From an uncultured Acetatifactor sp. (GTDB taxonomy: Bacteria > Bacillota > Clostridia > Lachnospirales > Lachnospiraceae), in contig CATKYJ010000003.1 of the NCBI GenBank assembly GCA_949840885.1, positions 62,001-126,000 of the forward strand: a stretch of 64,000 nt of DNA. Reading direction: 5' to 3'. The notes beneath the pieces are model-generated. The model was not told the DNA's origin. It saw only the letters and a list, made by a program, of their open reading frames with translations, and searched no databases. Numbering within the stretch: the stretch's first letter is position 1; the number at the start of each line of letters is the position of its first letter. The position numbers and the translations under genes were made by a program. This document shows positions 1-8,891 of this stretch, in pieces.

Positions 1-1884
1 GCCTATCTCTACAAAAGAATCAAGGAGACAGACGTGATCAGCGAAGCACACCATATTGTCATTGATGAGGCACAGGACTTCGGCATGATGGCGTACTCGG
101 TTCTGCATTTTTGTATAAAGGACTGTACCTATACCGTCATGGGCGATGTATCCCAGAACATTCATTTCGGCTTTGGCCTGAATGACTGGGAAGAACTGCG
201 GGCACTGCTTTTGCGGGACGAAAAAGCAAGCTTCGGCATATTGAAAAAAAGCTACCGCAATACAGTGGAAATATCCGATTTCGCCACCCGTATCCTCCAT
301 CACGGAAGCTTTTCCAGCTATCCGGTAGAACCAATCATCCGCCATGGCTGCCCTGTGGCCGTACTGCAAAGAAGCGAGGGGGAGTTGATTCGGGAGGCTG
401 CTGACATCTGTAAGAAATGGCAGGAAAAGGGATATGATACTATTGCAGTAGTCTGCCGCAACCGCCAGGGAGCGGCCTGGGCGGCAAAGGAAATGGGGCA
501 GTATATCGAACTGATGGAAAGCGATCTGGAAAAGGCCGTCTTCGGCAATGGCGTCATGGTGCTGCCGGTGGAGTACACCAAGGGGTTGGAGTTTGACACA
601 GTGTTGATTCTGGATCCCACAAGGGCGGAATATCCCGTGGACGATGGGCATGCCAAGCTTTTGTATGTGGCAGCCACCAGGGCCCTGCATGAGCTCTGCG
701 TGCTCCATACCCAGGATCTGACGGGACTGATCGCAGAACCGGTGCCGGAGCCAGGGCCGGAAGTGGATCTGAATCTGAAAACGTCCATGGCAAAGGTTTC
801 CGGCGAAATATCCGGCAAAGTCTCCGGTAAAACTTCCGGTGAAAGAGGAGCCTCCGGCACGGGATATCCCGCAAACCCGGTAAGCGCCCAAAATGCCCCA
901 GGACAGGGTGAGAGCAGCAGGGGAACCAAGGGCGGCAAGCCCTCTGTAAGAAGCAGGGTATCCATCATACAGACACCCTCACAGTCCCTATATTTTTCCA
1001 GAGAAAGCAAACTTTCCAGAGAAAGCAAGGAAATTCAAAGTACCGGTGCAAAGCCACCGCAGCCGCCTGCCGCCGGACACAAGAGCATTTCCCCTGCCAC
1101 AAAAGCCCTGCAGGCCAGCCTGGAGCAAAAAGCCGCATATTCCATGCTCCCATCCTTTGGCGACATCCCTCCCACCGAGAAACTCCGCCCTCTTGGCCAT
1201 GGGAAGATCGACCTTTCCATCCGCTGGATCACGAAGCAGCCGGACGGTCTCTATCTGCAGAGCCGCTATGGCACCCTGCGCCTTAGCCCGGTGGGCAGCG
1301 CCATCATACGGGTCTCCTTTGTAAGGGAAGGCCAGCCCGACAAAGCCGTACATCCAGACATTGCAGTGAATCGGACGGAAAAATTTTGGATGTACCGGGA
1401 CAATGGGAAAGTAGTGGAACTGACCACCGATGAACTGGCGCTTCAGGTGGACAAAGTAAACGGAAGCATCCGCTATCTGGCTGTGGAGGAAAGCCAGAAA
1501 GCCCCCAGACTGCTTTTGGCAGAGCGCTCCAGGGAATGCCGCCAGCTGGAGAGCGCCGCCGACAAAAGCCTGCGCGCATGGCTGTACCTGGACTGGGCTA
1601 AGGACGAGCACATCTACGGCTTCGGCCCGAAAGGCCAGCCCGCTTTAAGCCTGCGGGGCACGGCCAGATACCTTTCCCAGGCAGCAGGCCTCCCATTTTT
1701 CCTCTCAGACAAGGGGTATGGCATTTTGGCAGCCACAGGGCATCCCACCTTTGTCTGCGACATCCCGGCCTACGGCTCCTATCTCTATATGGAAAGCCCC
1801 AGGCAGCTGGATTTCTACTTTATCGCCGGAAAGCGCCAGGAGACTATCCTGAATGCCTGCGCCTGCCTCTGCGGCACGCTGTAA
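1..1884 (+). CDS. HelD/UvrD-like superfamily 1 helicase C-terminal part fused to a GH31 N-terminal (galactose-mutarotase-like) domain; 5' truncated by window edge
   Basis: Frame is open from base 1 (AYLYKRIKETDVISEAHHIVIDEAQDFG). Helicase motifs: IDEAQDFG, GDVSQNIHFGFG, SYRNTVEI, EYTKGLEFDTVLI, KLLYVAATRALHEL. C-terminal half resembles GH31 N-domains: EHIYGFGPKGQPALSLRGTARYLSQAAGLPFFLSDKGYGILA...LDFYFIAGKRQETIL. Confidence 0.75.
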   Translation, partial: AYLYKRIKETDVISEAHHIVIDEAQDFGMMAYSVLHFCIKDCTYTVMGDVSQNIHFGFGLNDWEELRALLLRDEKASFGILKKSYRNTVEISDFATRILHHGSFSSYPVEPIIRHGCPVAVLQRSEGELIREAADICKKWQEKGYDTIAVVCRNRQGAAWAAKEMGQYIELMESDLEKAVFGNGVMVLPVEYTKGLEFDTVLILDPTRAEYPVDDGHAKLLYVAATRALHELCVLHTQDLTGLIAEPVPEPGPEVDLNLKTSMAKVSGEISGKVSGKTSGERGASGTGYPANPVSAQNAPGQGESSRGTKGGKPSVRSRVSIIQTPSQSLYFSRESKLSRESKEIQSTGAKPPQPPAAGHKSISPATKALQASLEQKAAYSMLPSFGDIPPTEKLRPLGHGKIDLSIRWITKQPDGLYLQSRYGTLRLSPVGSAIIRVSFVREGQPDKAVHPDIAVNRTEKFWMYRDNGKVVELTTDELALQVDKVNGSIRYLAVEESQKAPRLLLAERSRECRQLESAADKSLRAWLYLDWAKDEHIYGFGPKGQPALSLRGTARYLSQAAGLPFFLSDKGYGILAATGHPTFVCDIPAYGSYLYMESPRQLDFYFIAGKRQETILNACACLCGTL

Positions 1885-1903
1885 GGACAAATATCCGCAG
1901 ACA

Positions 1904-2287
1904 CTATTTCCGGACATTGGAGGAGATCGCCTCCACCACAGTCTCCAGCACATCCTCATAATCGGCCGAAATCACCTCGTATATCTTCTCCGTGGTGATT
2001 CCGGCCACTGTCATATGATTGGTGTCCATGACAATCACCATAATCGCCAGGAACATGGCAATAAAAAGCCGCAGCCGAAAGGACGACACTTCCCCCTGGA
2101 AAGGCATGTCATCCTGATAAGGATCATCATAGACAGAGGCATATCCCTGTCTTCCCAGGCTGACGCCGCTTCTTCCATAAAGGATCCTCTCCCTGTTGGA
2201 TAAATCATACTGGTCCTCCTGATATCTGGAACGCACCTGCTGCACCAGCCTCAGCTTCTGCTCCATTGTCGCGTCATTCATAGCCAA
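1904..2287 (-). CDS. hypothetical single-TM protein
   Basis: 127 aa ORF with hydrophobic segment LRLFIAMFLAIMVIVMDT; no family recognised. Confidence 0.6.
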   Translation of the reverse strand: MAMNDATMEQKLRLVQQVRSRYQEDQYDLSNRERILYGRSGVSLGRQGYASVYDDPYQDDMPFQGEVSSFRLRLFIAMFLAIMVIVMDTNHMTVAGITTEKIYEVISADYEDVLETVVEAISSNVRK

Positions 2288-2387
2288 ATCCCCGAAAATA
2301 AGAAAGAAACATTATTAAAAAATATGGCAATTGGGACTACATTATGATAAAATATATACAAATTGTTTTTGGAAGAGAGGTAATAAA

Positions 2388-3356
2388 ATGGGAAATGATG
2401 GAAGGAACGCATCCCATGGAAAGATGTTAGGAGAAAAGGTGCTGTCCAATATCTCTAAGGTCATCGTGGGAAAGGAACAGACCGCCAGGCTCTTGCTGAC
2501 AGCGCTTCTGGCGGACGGGCATGTGCTGTTAGAGGACGTCCCCGGCACAGGTAAGACCAAGCTGGCCAAAACCCTGGCAAAGAGCATCAGCGCTGATTTC
2601 GCCAGGATTCAGTTTACGCCGGATCTTCTGCCCAGCGACATCACAGGCTTAAACGTCTTTGACCGGCAGAAGAATGAGTTCATTCTGCGGAAAGGCCCTG
2701 TTTTCACCAACATCCTGCTGGCGGACGAAATCAATCGTGCCACTCCCAGAACCCAGGCGGGCCTGCTGGAATGCATGGAGGAACGCCAGGTGACCATTGA
2801 CGGAGAATCCTATGTGCCAGGCCGCCCCTTTTTCGTCATAGCTACCCAGAATCCCGTAGAGACCACAGGTACCTTTCCCCTTCCGGAGGCCCAGATGGAC
2901 CGCTTCATGATGCGGCTTTCCATGGGACTGCCGGACAGGGCAGAAGAACTGGCCATTCTGGAAAAATATATGGACAAGGAACCCCTTGCCGAGCTGGAGA
3001 GCGTCCTGACCTTAGAGGAGCTTGCCACGGCGCGCGCAGAGGCCGGACGGACTTTCGTACATAAATGCGTGCAGGAATATATGGTAGACATCGTGGAAGC
3101 CACGAGAGACGGCGATCAGGTAGTCATGGGCGTCAGCCCCAGAGGAAACCTGGCGCTGCTTCGCTGTGCCAAGGCCTACGCCTTTCTGGACGGCAGGGAC
3201 TATGTGGCACCGGACGACATCAAGGCGCTGGTTGTGCCGGTGCTGGCTCACCGAATTGTGCTGGGTTACGGTTCCGCAGGCACGGAGAACGCCAGAAAGT
3301 GGATGGAACAGATTATCTCCGATACCCCGGTGCCCACCGAAAATTTTGAGGCGTAA
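2388..3356 (+). CDS. MoxR-family AAA ATPase
   Basis: [76 protein letters not shown]; start taken at ATG 2388 behind GGAAGAGAGG. Confidence 0.93.
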   Translation: MGNDGRNASHGKMLGEKVLSNISKVIVGKEQTARLLLTALLADGHVLLEDVPGTGKTKLAKTLAKSISADFARIQFTPDLLPSDITGLNVFDRQKNEFILRKGPVFTNILLADEINRATPRTQAGLLECMEERQVTIDGESYVPGRPFFVIATQNPVETTGTFPLPEAQMDRFMMRLSMGLPDRAEELAILEKYMDKEPLAELESVLTLEELATARAEAGRTFVHKCVQEYMVDIVEATRDGDQVVMGVSPRGNLALLRCAKAYAFLDGRDYVAPDDIKALVVPVLAHRIVLGYGSAGTENARKWMEQIISDTPVPTENFEA

Positions 3357-3410
3357 AAAAGTGTGCGAAGAAGTTCCAGGATGGCACTTATTTGTGCAGG
3401 GAGATATAAA

Positions 3411-4535
3411 ATGATCAAAATATTTGGAATCGGCCTTATTGCCTACCTCCTTTTCATTATACAGAGGCGCCTCTATGAGAAGCTTTGGCAAAAGCATCTA
3501 AGGATTTCCGTCAAGTTTGCCACAGGGCATATCTTCGAGGGGGATCAGGGCGAGTTGAAAGAGGTCATCGAAAATCGGAAACGGTTGCCTTTGTCTATGC
3601 TGAAAGTGAAGTTCAAGACAGACAGGCATCTGATTTTCAACAATGACCGGGGCTCCCGCACCACAGATCAATATTACCGCAATGACGTATTCCGCATCGG
3701 CGGCGGCGAGAGAGTGACCCGTACCCTGAAGTTCACGGGCGGGAAGAGAGGCTATTATACCATAGACGAAATCAGCCTGGTGGCTTCGGATCTGTTTTTC
3801 CTTGGGCAGATGGTAACGGATCAGCCCGTAAAGACGGAACTGTATGTATATCCGAAGCCATATTACAGCAATCGTCTGCGCCAGTCTTTTGTCCAGCTTA
3901 ATGGCGAAATGCTCACCAGGCGGCATTTGCTGGAAGACCCCTTTGAATACCGGGGCATCCGGGAATATCAGCCCTATGATGACATGCGCAGCATCAACTG
4001 GAAAGCCACGGCCAAAACCGGGGATTTCAAAGTGAATCAACGAAATTACACCTCCTTGAAAAGTGTCCGGATTTTCTTTAACATTCAGGATGACAACATT
4101 CTGAAAAAGGAGGATGCCGTGGAGATGTCCCTGCGGATCGTGGTGTCTTTGTGTCTCTTTTTCCTGCAGCAGGGAATGCAGGTGTCCTGTTACGGAAACG
4201 GTGTGGATGTTCAGACGCATCAGCCTGTCAGCATTGACGGCAAATCCAGCGAGGGACAGATGGATTTCATCTACCGTACCCTGGCAAGGATTGACACCTC
4301 TCAGCAGACGGCTAACTTTGTAGAGACTTTTGAAGAAAAGCTCCTGCAGGAAGCCAAAGGGGCTTTCACCTGCTTCGTTGCGCCAAACCAATATGACGAC
4401 TTCACGGAACTTCTGAAAGAATATGAGGGGACAGGCAATCCCTTTACTTGGTTCTATCCCATGTCAGGCGGTCAGGAGCCGGAGTTTCCGCCACAGCTTC
4501 AGAAACGGATTGAAGTCATAAATTTTGATGTATAA
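3411..4535 (+). CDS. DUF58 domain-containing protein
   Basis: DPFEYRGIREYQPYDDMRSINWKATAKTGDFKVNQ is the DUF58 signature; directly downstream of moxR-like gene. Confidence 0.9.
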   Translation: MIKIFGIGLIAYLLFIIQRRLYEKLWQKHLRISVKFATGHIFEGDQGELKEVIENRKRLPLSMLKVKFKTDRHLIFNNDRGSRTTDQYYRNDVFRIGGGERVTRTLKFTGGKRGYYTIDEISLVASDLFFLGQMVTDQPVKTELYVYPKPYYSNRLRQSFVQLNGEMLTRRHLLEDPFEYRGIREYQPYDDMRSINWKATAKTGDFKVNQRNYTSLKSVRIFFNIQDDNILKKEDAVEMSLRIVVSLCLFFLQQGMQVSCYGNGVDVQTHQPVSIDGKSSEGQMDFIYRTLARIDTSQQTANFVETFEEKLLQEAKGAFTCFVAPNQYDDFTELLKEYEGTGNPFTWFYPMSGGQEPEFPPQLQKRIEVINFDV

Positions 4536-4568
4536 GAGGTGCCGCAGCACAGCGCCACGGAGGATGGC

Positions 4569-5828
4569 ATGAATACAAAACGGATCGAAATCGCAAATGA
4601 AATATTGACAGAGCAGATGAACCATTGGCTGCTCTTTCCCCTGGTTCTGACCTTTATGGGAGTGGTGAATAAAATGTTCGGAATGGGCGACCCTGCATTG
4701 CTGGCATGGGTTCTGTGCAGCCTGATCCCACTGGCATTCTTTGTTTTCCGCTGTAAATTAGAGAATCTCCTCCTCTTTCTGCTGGCCCATCTGGGCACAG
4801 CCGTGCTTGTCTTTGTGTTTTCAGGCCAGTCCATCCTGACCAGGGTTCTCTGCACGGCCTGTGTGGCGGGGTATATGATTCAGTCCTTTCTATTGCGCCT
4901 GAAGCAGGATACCGTGTTTACGACTGGTTTTCACCCGATGTTCGGAGTGGGTCTGGCAGCTGTTGCCGCGCTGTTTCAGTATTATCAGGGGACAAGGGGC
5001 TGGGAGAATTACTACAATTTTTCCCTGATTGCAGCGATTACTCTGTTTTTCATTATCTATTTTATCAACCATTATCTGCATTTCCTGTCCATGAACCAGA
5101 GCAGTGCGGGGTATCTTCCCGCCCCGGAGATGTTTCGTTCCGGCATGGGACTGATCTTGGTTTATACCCTGCTTGGAGCAGGCATCTTGGTAATCAGCAT
5201 GCAGTTTGAATGGCTGGCCGGCATCCTGACGCCAATTAGGGATCTGCTGTTAAGCTTTCTGCGCTTTCTGGTTTCACTGATTTCTCCATCGGAGGAATTT
5301 CCCGATTCCATAATCGAAGAGGCGGCTCCATCTGCCCAGGAGGGTATGGGTAATATGCCGCTGCCCTTAGGCGAGACTTTCTGGTTATGGAAAGTGCTGG
5401 AGGTCATTCTGCTGGCCGCTTTCGGCATCGCTGTCGTCATCGGTATCTACAGGCTGCTGCGGAGCCTTTTTAAGCTACTTCTAAAATATATGGTGTTTCA
5501 CCACCGCGAGAAGACAGTGGATACCGGAGAAGCCATAGACGTGCGGGAAAAATGCGAAATAGAGAAAGATGCGGGGAAAAAATCCTGGAATCCGTTCAGC
5601 GCACTTTCCTACCGGGAGCGAATCCGTAAGCTCTACAAGAAAAAACTGGCAGCCACCACTGCCCGGACGGATGTTGAGGGCAAGGATCATCCGGAGCTGT
5701 ATACTGCCAGAGAATGGGAGCGGAAGCTTGCGTTAAGCGGCATGGCGGATTTATATGAGCAGGCCCGCTACTCGGATCGGGAGATCACCGGGGCTGATGT
5801 GAAGCAGATGAAAGAAGCGTGGAAATAA
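4569..5828 (+). CDS. multi-TM protein, DUF4129/TgpA-operon-like, no obvious transglutaminase domain
   Basis: Several hydrophobic segments then cytosolic tail SALSYRERIRKLYKKKL...TAREWERKLAL; third gene of moxR-DUF58 operon. Confidence 0.7.
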   Translation: MNTKRIEIANEILTEQMNHWLLFPLVLTFMGVVNKMFGMGDPALLAWVLCSLIPLAFFVFRCKLENLLLFLLAHLGTAVLVFVFSGQSILTRVLCTACVAGYMIQSFLLRLKQDTVFTTGFHPMFGVGLAAVAALFQYYQGTRGWENYYNFSLIAAITLFFIIYFINHYLHFLSMNQSSAGYLPAPEMFRSGMGLILVYTLLGAGILVISMQFEWLAGILTPIRDLLLSFLRFLVSLISPSEEFPDSIIEEAAPSAQEGMGNMPLPLGETFWLWKVLEVILLAAFGIAVVIGIYRLLRSLFKLLLKYMVFHHREKTVDTGEAIDVREKCEIEKDAGKKSWNPFSALSYRERIRKLYKKKLAATTARTDVEGKDHPELYTAREWERKLALSGMADLYEQARYSDREITGADVKQMKEAWK

Positions 5829-5903
5829 GGAAAAGAAAACATATTTTGAATATGGTACAATGTCTGGAGAGAAAATCCCGGAAAACATATAAGAGGAGAG
5901 AAG

Positions 5904-7778
5904 ATGAGAGAGCGAAAATTGGCGCTGAGCGATGATATCCTGATGCGCATAGAAAAGCCTGAGCGGTATATAGGGGGCGAATATAATTCAGTCATGAAGG
6001 ATCCCTCCAAAGTGGCGGTGCGGTTTGCCATGTGCTTTCCTGACGTTTATGAAATCGGCATGTCCCATCTAGGAATCCAGATCCTGTATGATATGTTCAA
6101 TTCCATGGAGGACGTATGGTGCGAGAGGGTCTACTCCCCCTGGGTTGATCTGGATGCCATTATGAGAAAAGAGCACATCCCCCTGTTCGCGCTGGAATCC
6201 CAGGATCCGGTCAGGGACTTTGATTTTCTGGGAATTACCCTGCAATATGAGATGTGCTATACCAATGTGCTCCAAGTATTGGATCTGGCCCGGATTCCCA
6301 TTAATGCAGCCGACAGGGGAGAAAACTGTCCTGTAGTCATCGGAGGCGGCCCCTGTTCCTACAATCCGGAGCCTTTGGCAGATTTTTTTGACATATTCTA
6401 CATTGGCGAGGGCGAGACAAGGTACCGTGAGCTTCTGACTTTGTATGAGGAATGTAAAACCCATTGTCTGGGGCGCGTGGAATTCCTGCGCAGAGCCGCA
6501 AAGCTGCCCGGCATGTATGTCCCTCGCTTCTATGAGGCAGCTTATAAGGAAGACGGCACCATAGAGCGGTTTTTTCCGGTGGAAGAGGGCATCCCTGAGA
6601 CCATATGCAAGGAAATCGTCATGGATGTGACAGATACCTATTACCCCACAAAGCCTGTGATCCCTTTTATCAAGGTGACTCAGGACCGCATCGTGCTTGA
6701 GATCCAGCGGGGCTGTATCCGCGGCTGCCGTTTCTGCCAGGCGGGACAGCTGTACCGCCCTGTTCGGGAAAGGGATGTGGAGACCCTGAAGAAATATGCC
6801 CTGGAGATGCTGGAGAATACCGGTTACGAGGAAATCTCCTTAAGCTCCTTAAGTTCCAGCGATTATTCCAAGCTGCCGGAACTGGTGGATTTCCTGATTG
6901 AGGAATGCGGCAAGCGGCATGTGAACATCTCCCTGCCGTCCCTGCGTATCGATGCTTTTTCCCTGGACGTCATGAACAAAGTCCAGGATGTGAAGAAGTC
7001 CAGCCTGACCTTTGCGCCGGAGGCCGGGAGTCAACGTCTTAGAAATGTCATCAATAAGGGATTGACCGAAGAGGCCATCCTGAAAGGGGCGGCGCTGGCT
7101 TTCGAGGGCGGCTGGACAAGGGTAAAGCTATACTTTATGTTGGGCCTGCCCACAGAGACCGAGGAGGACATCCGCGGGATTGCAGAGCTTTCCAACAAGA
7201 TTGCCGCCACCTATTTCGATACCGTTCCCAAAGAGCGCAGGGCGGGCGGGAGAGTGCAGATCGTGGCCAGCACCTCCTTTTTCGTGCCAAAACCGTTTAC
7301 GCCTTTCCAGTGGGCACCGCAGTGCACGAAAGAGGACTTTCTTGACAAGGCCTATCTGACCAGAACTGCCATTTCCGAACAGTTGAACCAAAAGAGCATC
7401 AAATACAACTGGCATGAGGCGGACGCCAGCGTGATGGAGGGAGTCCTGGCGCGGGGAGACAGGCGGCTCTGTGAAGTCATCCGCAGGGTTTATGAGAAAG
7501 GCGGCTTCTATGATGCATGGGGCGAGTACTATGACAATGACAGATGGCTGACAGCCTTGGAAGAGTGCGGATTGTCAGCTGCCTTTTATGCCCACAGAGA
7601 GCGGCCTCTTGACGAAATCTTTCCATGGGATTTCATCGACTGCGGCGTTACCAAAGACTTTTTAAAACGAGAATGGGAAAAAGCGAAACGGGAAGAGGTC
7701 TCTGAGAACTGCAAACAGAAATGCCAGAGCTGCGGCGCTGCAAAATTTGGGTGCGGCATCTGCTTTGAGCCCAGATAA
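5904..7778 (+). CDS. TIGR03960-type B12-binding/radical SAM protein
   Basis: IQRGCIRGCRFCQAGQLYRPVRERD (radical SAM CxxxCxxC), SLRIDAFSLDVM, Cys-rich C-terminus; followed by TIGR03936 partner. Confidence 0.92.
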   Translation: MRERKLALSDDILMRIEKPERYIGGEYNSVMKDPSKVAVRFAMCFPDVYEIGMSHLGIQILYDMFNSMEDVWCERVYSPWVDLDAIMRKEHIPLFALESQDPVRDFDFLGITLQYEMCYTNVLQVLDLARIPINAADRGENCPVVIGGGPCSYNPEPLADFFDIFYIGEGETRYRELLTLYEECKTHCLGRVEFLRRAAKLPGMYVPRFYEAAYKEDGTIERFFPVEEGIPETICKEIVMDVTDTYYPTKPVIPFIKVTQDRIVLEIQRGCIRGCRFCQAGQLYRPVRERDVETLKKYALEMLENTGYEEISLSSLSSSDYSKLPELVDFLIEECGKRHVNISLPSLRIDAFSLDVMNKVQDVKKSSLTFAPEAGSQRLRNVINKGLTEEAILKGAALAFEGGWTRVKLYFMLGLPTETEEDIRGIAELSNKIAATYFDTVPKERRAGGRVQIVASTSFFVPKPFTPFQWAPQCTKEDFLDKAYLTRTAISEQLNQKSIKYNWHEADASVMEGVLARGDRRLCEVIRRVYEKGGFYDAWGEYYDNDRWLTALEECGLSAAFYAHRERPLDEIFPWDFIDCGVTKDFLKREWEKAKREEVSENCKQKCQSCGAAKFGCGICFEPR

Positions 7779-7816
7779 GCTTTTACCCCAAAAGAAGCCA
7801 GAAAGGATTCAATGCA

Positions 7817-8623
7817 ATGAGACTTCGTATCAAATTCAAAAAATACGGCCCTGTCCGCTATATCGGGCATCTGGATGTGATGCGCTTTTTTCAAAAGGCT
7901 ATACGGAGAGCGCAAATCAATGTGGCCTATTCCAATGGATTCAGCCCACACCAGATCATGGCTTTCGCCGCTCCCCTGGGCGTGGGCCTGACAAGCAATG
8001 GAGAATACATGGATATCGAAGTTCTTTCCATGGAAAGTATTTCTTCCATGGAAAGTATTTCTTCCATGGAAAGAACTTCTTCCATGGAAAGAACTTCTTC
8101 CATTGTATCCTGCGCAGATGTGCTTGCGCGCCTGAACGCAGTCAGCGTGCACGGAATAGAAGTCGTATCCGTAAAAGTGCTGCCGGATAATGCCGGTAAT
8201 GCCATGGCCAGCGTGGCGGCGGCAGAATATACAGTGCGCTTCCGTCAGGGCCGGGAACCAGTGACGGATATACAGGCCGCTTTACCGGCGTTTCTGGCCA
8301 GAGAGCAGATACTCATTACCAAAGAGACCAAGAAAGGAAGCAGAGAGGCAGATATTAGGCCGGGCATCTTTCAGCTCACTGCGGAAAAGCTTTCTATGGA
8401 GGAGTTTTCCGCAGGAGATTCCATATCACTTCGAATGCTTTTAGATGCCTCCAGCGGCGGAAATATCAAGCCGGTACAGGTAATCCAAGCCCTCCTCGCT
8501 GACCACGGCGAGAGTCTGAAAGAGAATGCTCTGATTATCACCAGAGAGGATGTCTATACAGATGTTGGGACTTTAGATAAGAGGGCACTTGTGCCATTAG
8601 ACGATATTGGATTTGTGTGTTAA
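7817..8623 (+). CDS. TIGR03936/DUF2344 radical-SAM-associated protein with internal repeat insertion
   Basis: MRLRIKFKKYGPVRYIGHLDVMRFFQKAIRRAQINVAYSNGFSPHQIMAFAAPLGVGLTSNGEYMDIE, interrupted by SMESISSMESISSMERTSSMERTSS. Confidence 0.92.
   Translation: MRLRIKFKKYGPVRYIGHLDVMRFFQKAIRRAQINVAYSNGFSPHQIMAFAAPLGVGLTSNGEYMDIEVLSMESISSMESISSMERTSSMERTSSIVSCADVLARLNAVSVHGIEVVSVKVLPDNAGNAMASVAAAEYTVRFRQGREPVTDIQAALPAFLAREQILITKETKKGSREADIRPGIFQLTAEKLSMEEFSAGDSISLRMLLDASSGGNIKPVQVIQALLADHGESLKENALIITREDVYTDVGTLDKRALVPLDDIGFVC
8026..8105 (+). repeat. in-frame 18-bp tandem repeat (TTCCATGGAAAGNANTTC), about 4.5 units
   Basis: TTCC starts at 8026, 8044, 8062, 8080 and 8098, exact 18-bp period. Confidence 0.97.
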
Positions 8624-8706
8624 GATTATGTTCTAGGATATAGGAACCCAATGACTATACGAGTCTGCGCGACCAGTTCGGTCAATGCACCGTGGCCAGA
8701 GTCAAT

Positions 8707-8875
8707 GGAATAAAAGACATTCCAGGAATTAAAGGCATCCTAGGAATTAAAGGCATCCCAGGAATTAAAAGGCATTCAGGGAATTAAAAGGCATCTCGGG
8801 AATTAAAGGCATCCTAGGAATTAAGGTATCCCAGGAATTAAGGTATCCCAGGAATTAAAAGGCATCGCATCCCAA
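8707..8875 (+). repeat. intergenic 17-19 bp tandem repeat (GGAATTAAAGGCATCCTA), about 9 units
   Basis: Units start near 8707, 8725, 8743, 8761, 8780, 8799, 8817, 8834, 8851; lies between TIGR03936 gene and rng. Confidence 0.97.
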
Positions 8876-8891
8876 GGAAAGGAAACGCACT

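Noticed and set aside
7747-8190. Alternate-frame ORFs over the TIGR03936 repeat (FFHGKYFFHGK...)
   Set aside because: Explained by the repeat being open in all frames; the correct frame has family similarity.
8707-8875. CRISPR array
   Set aside because: Units are 17-19 bp directly abutting with no unique spacers, and no cas genes are present.
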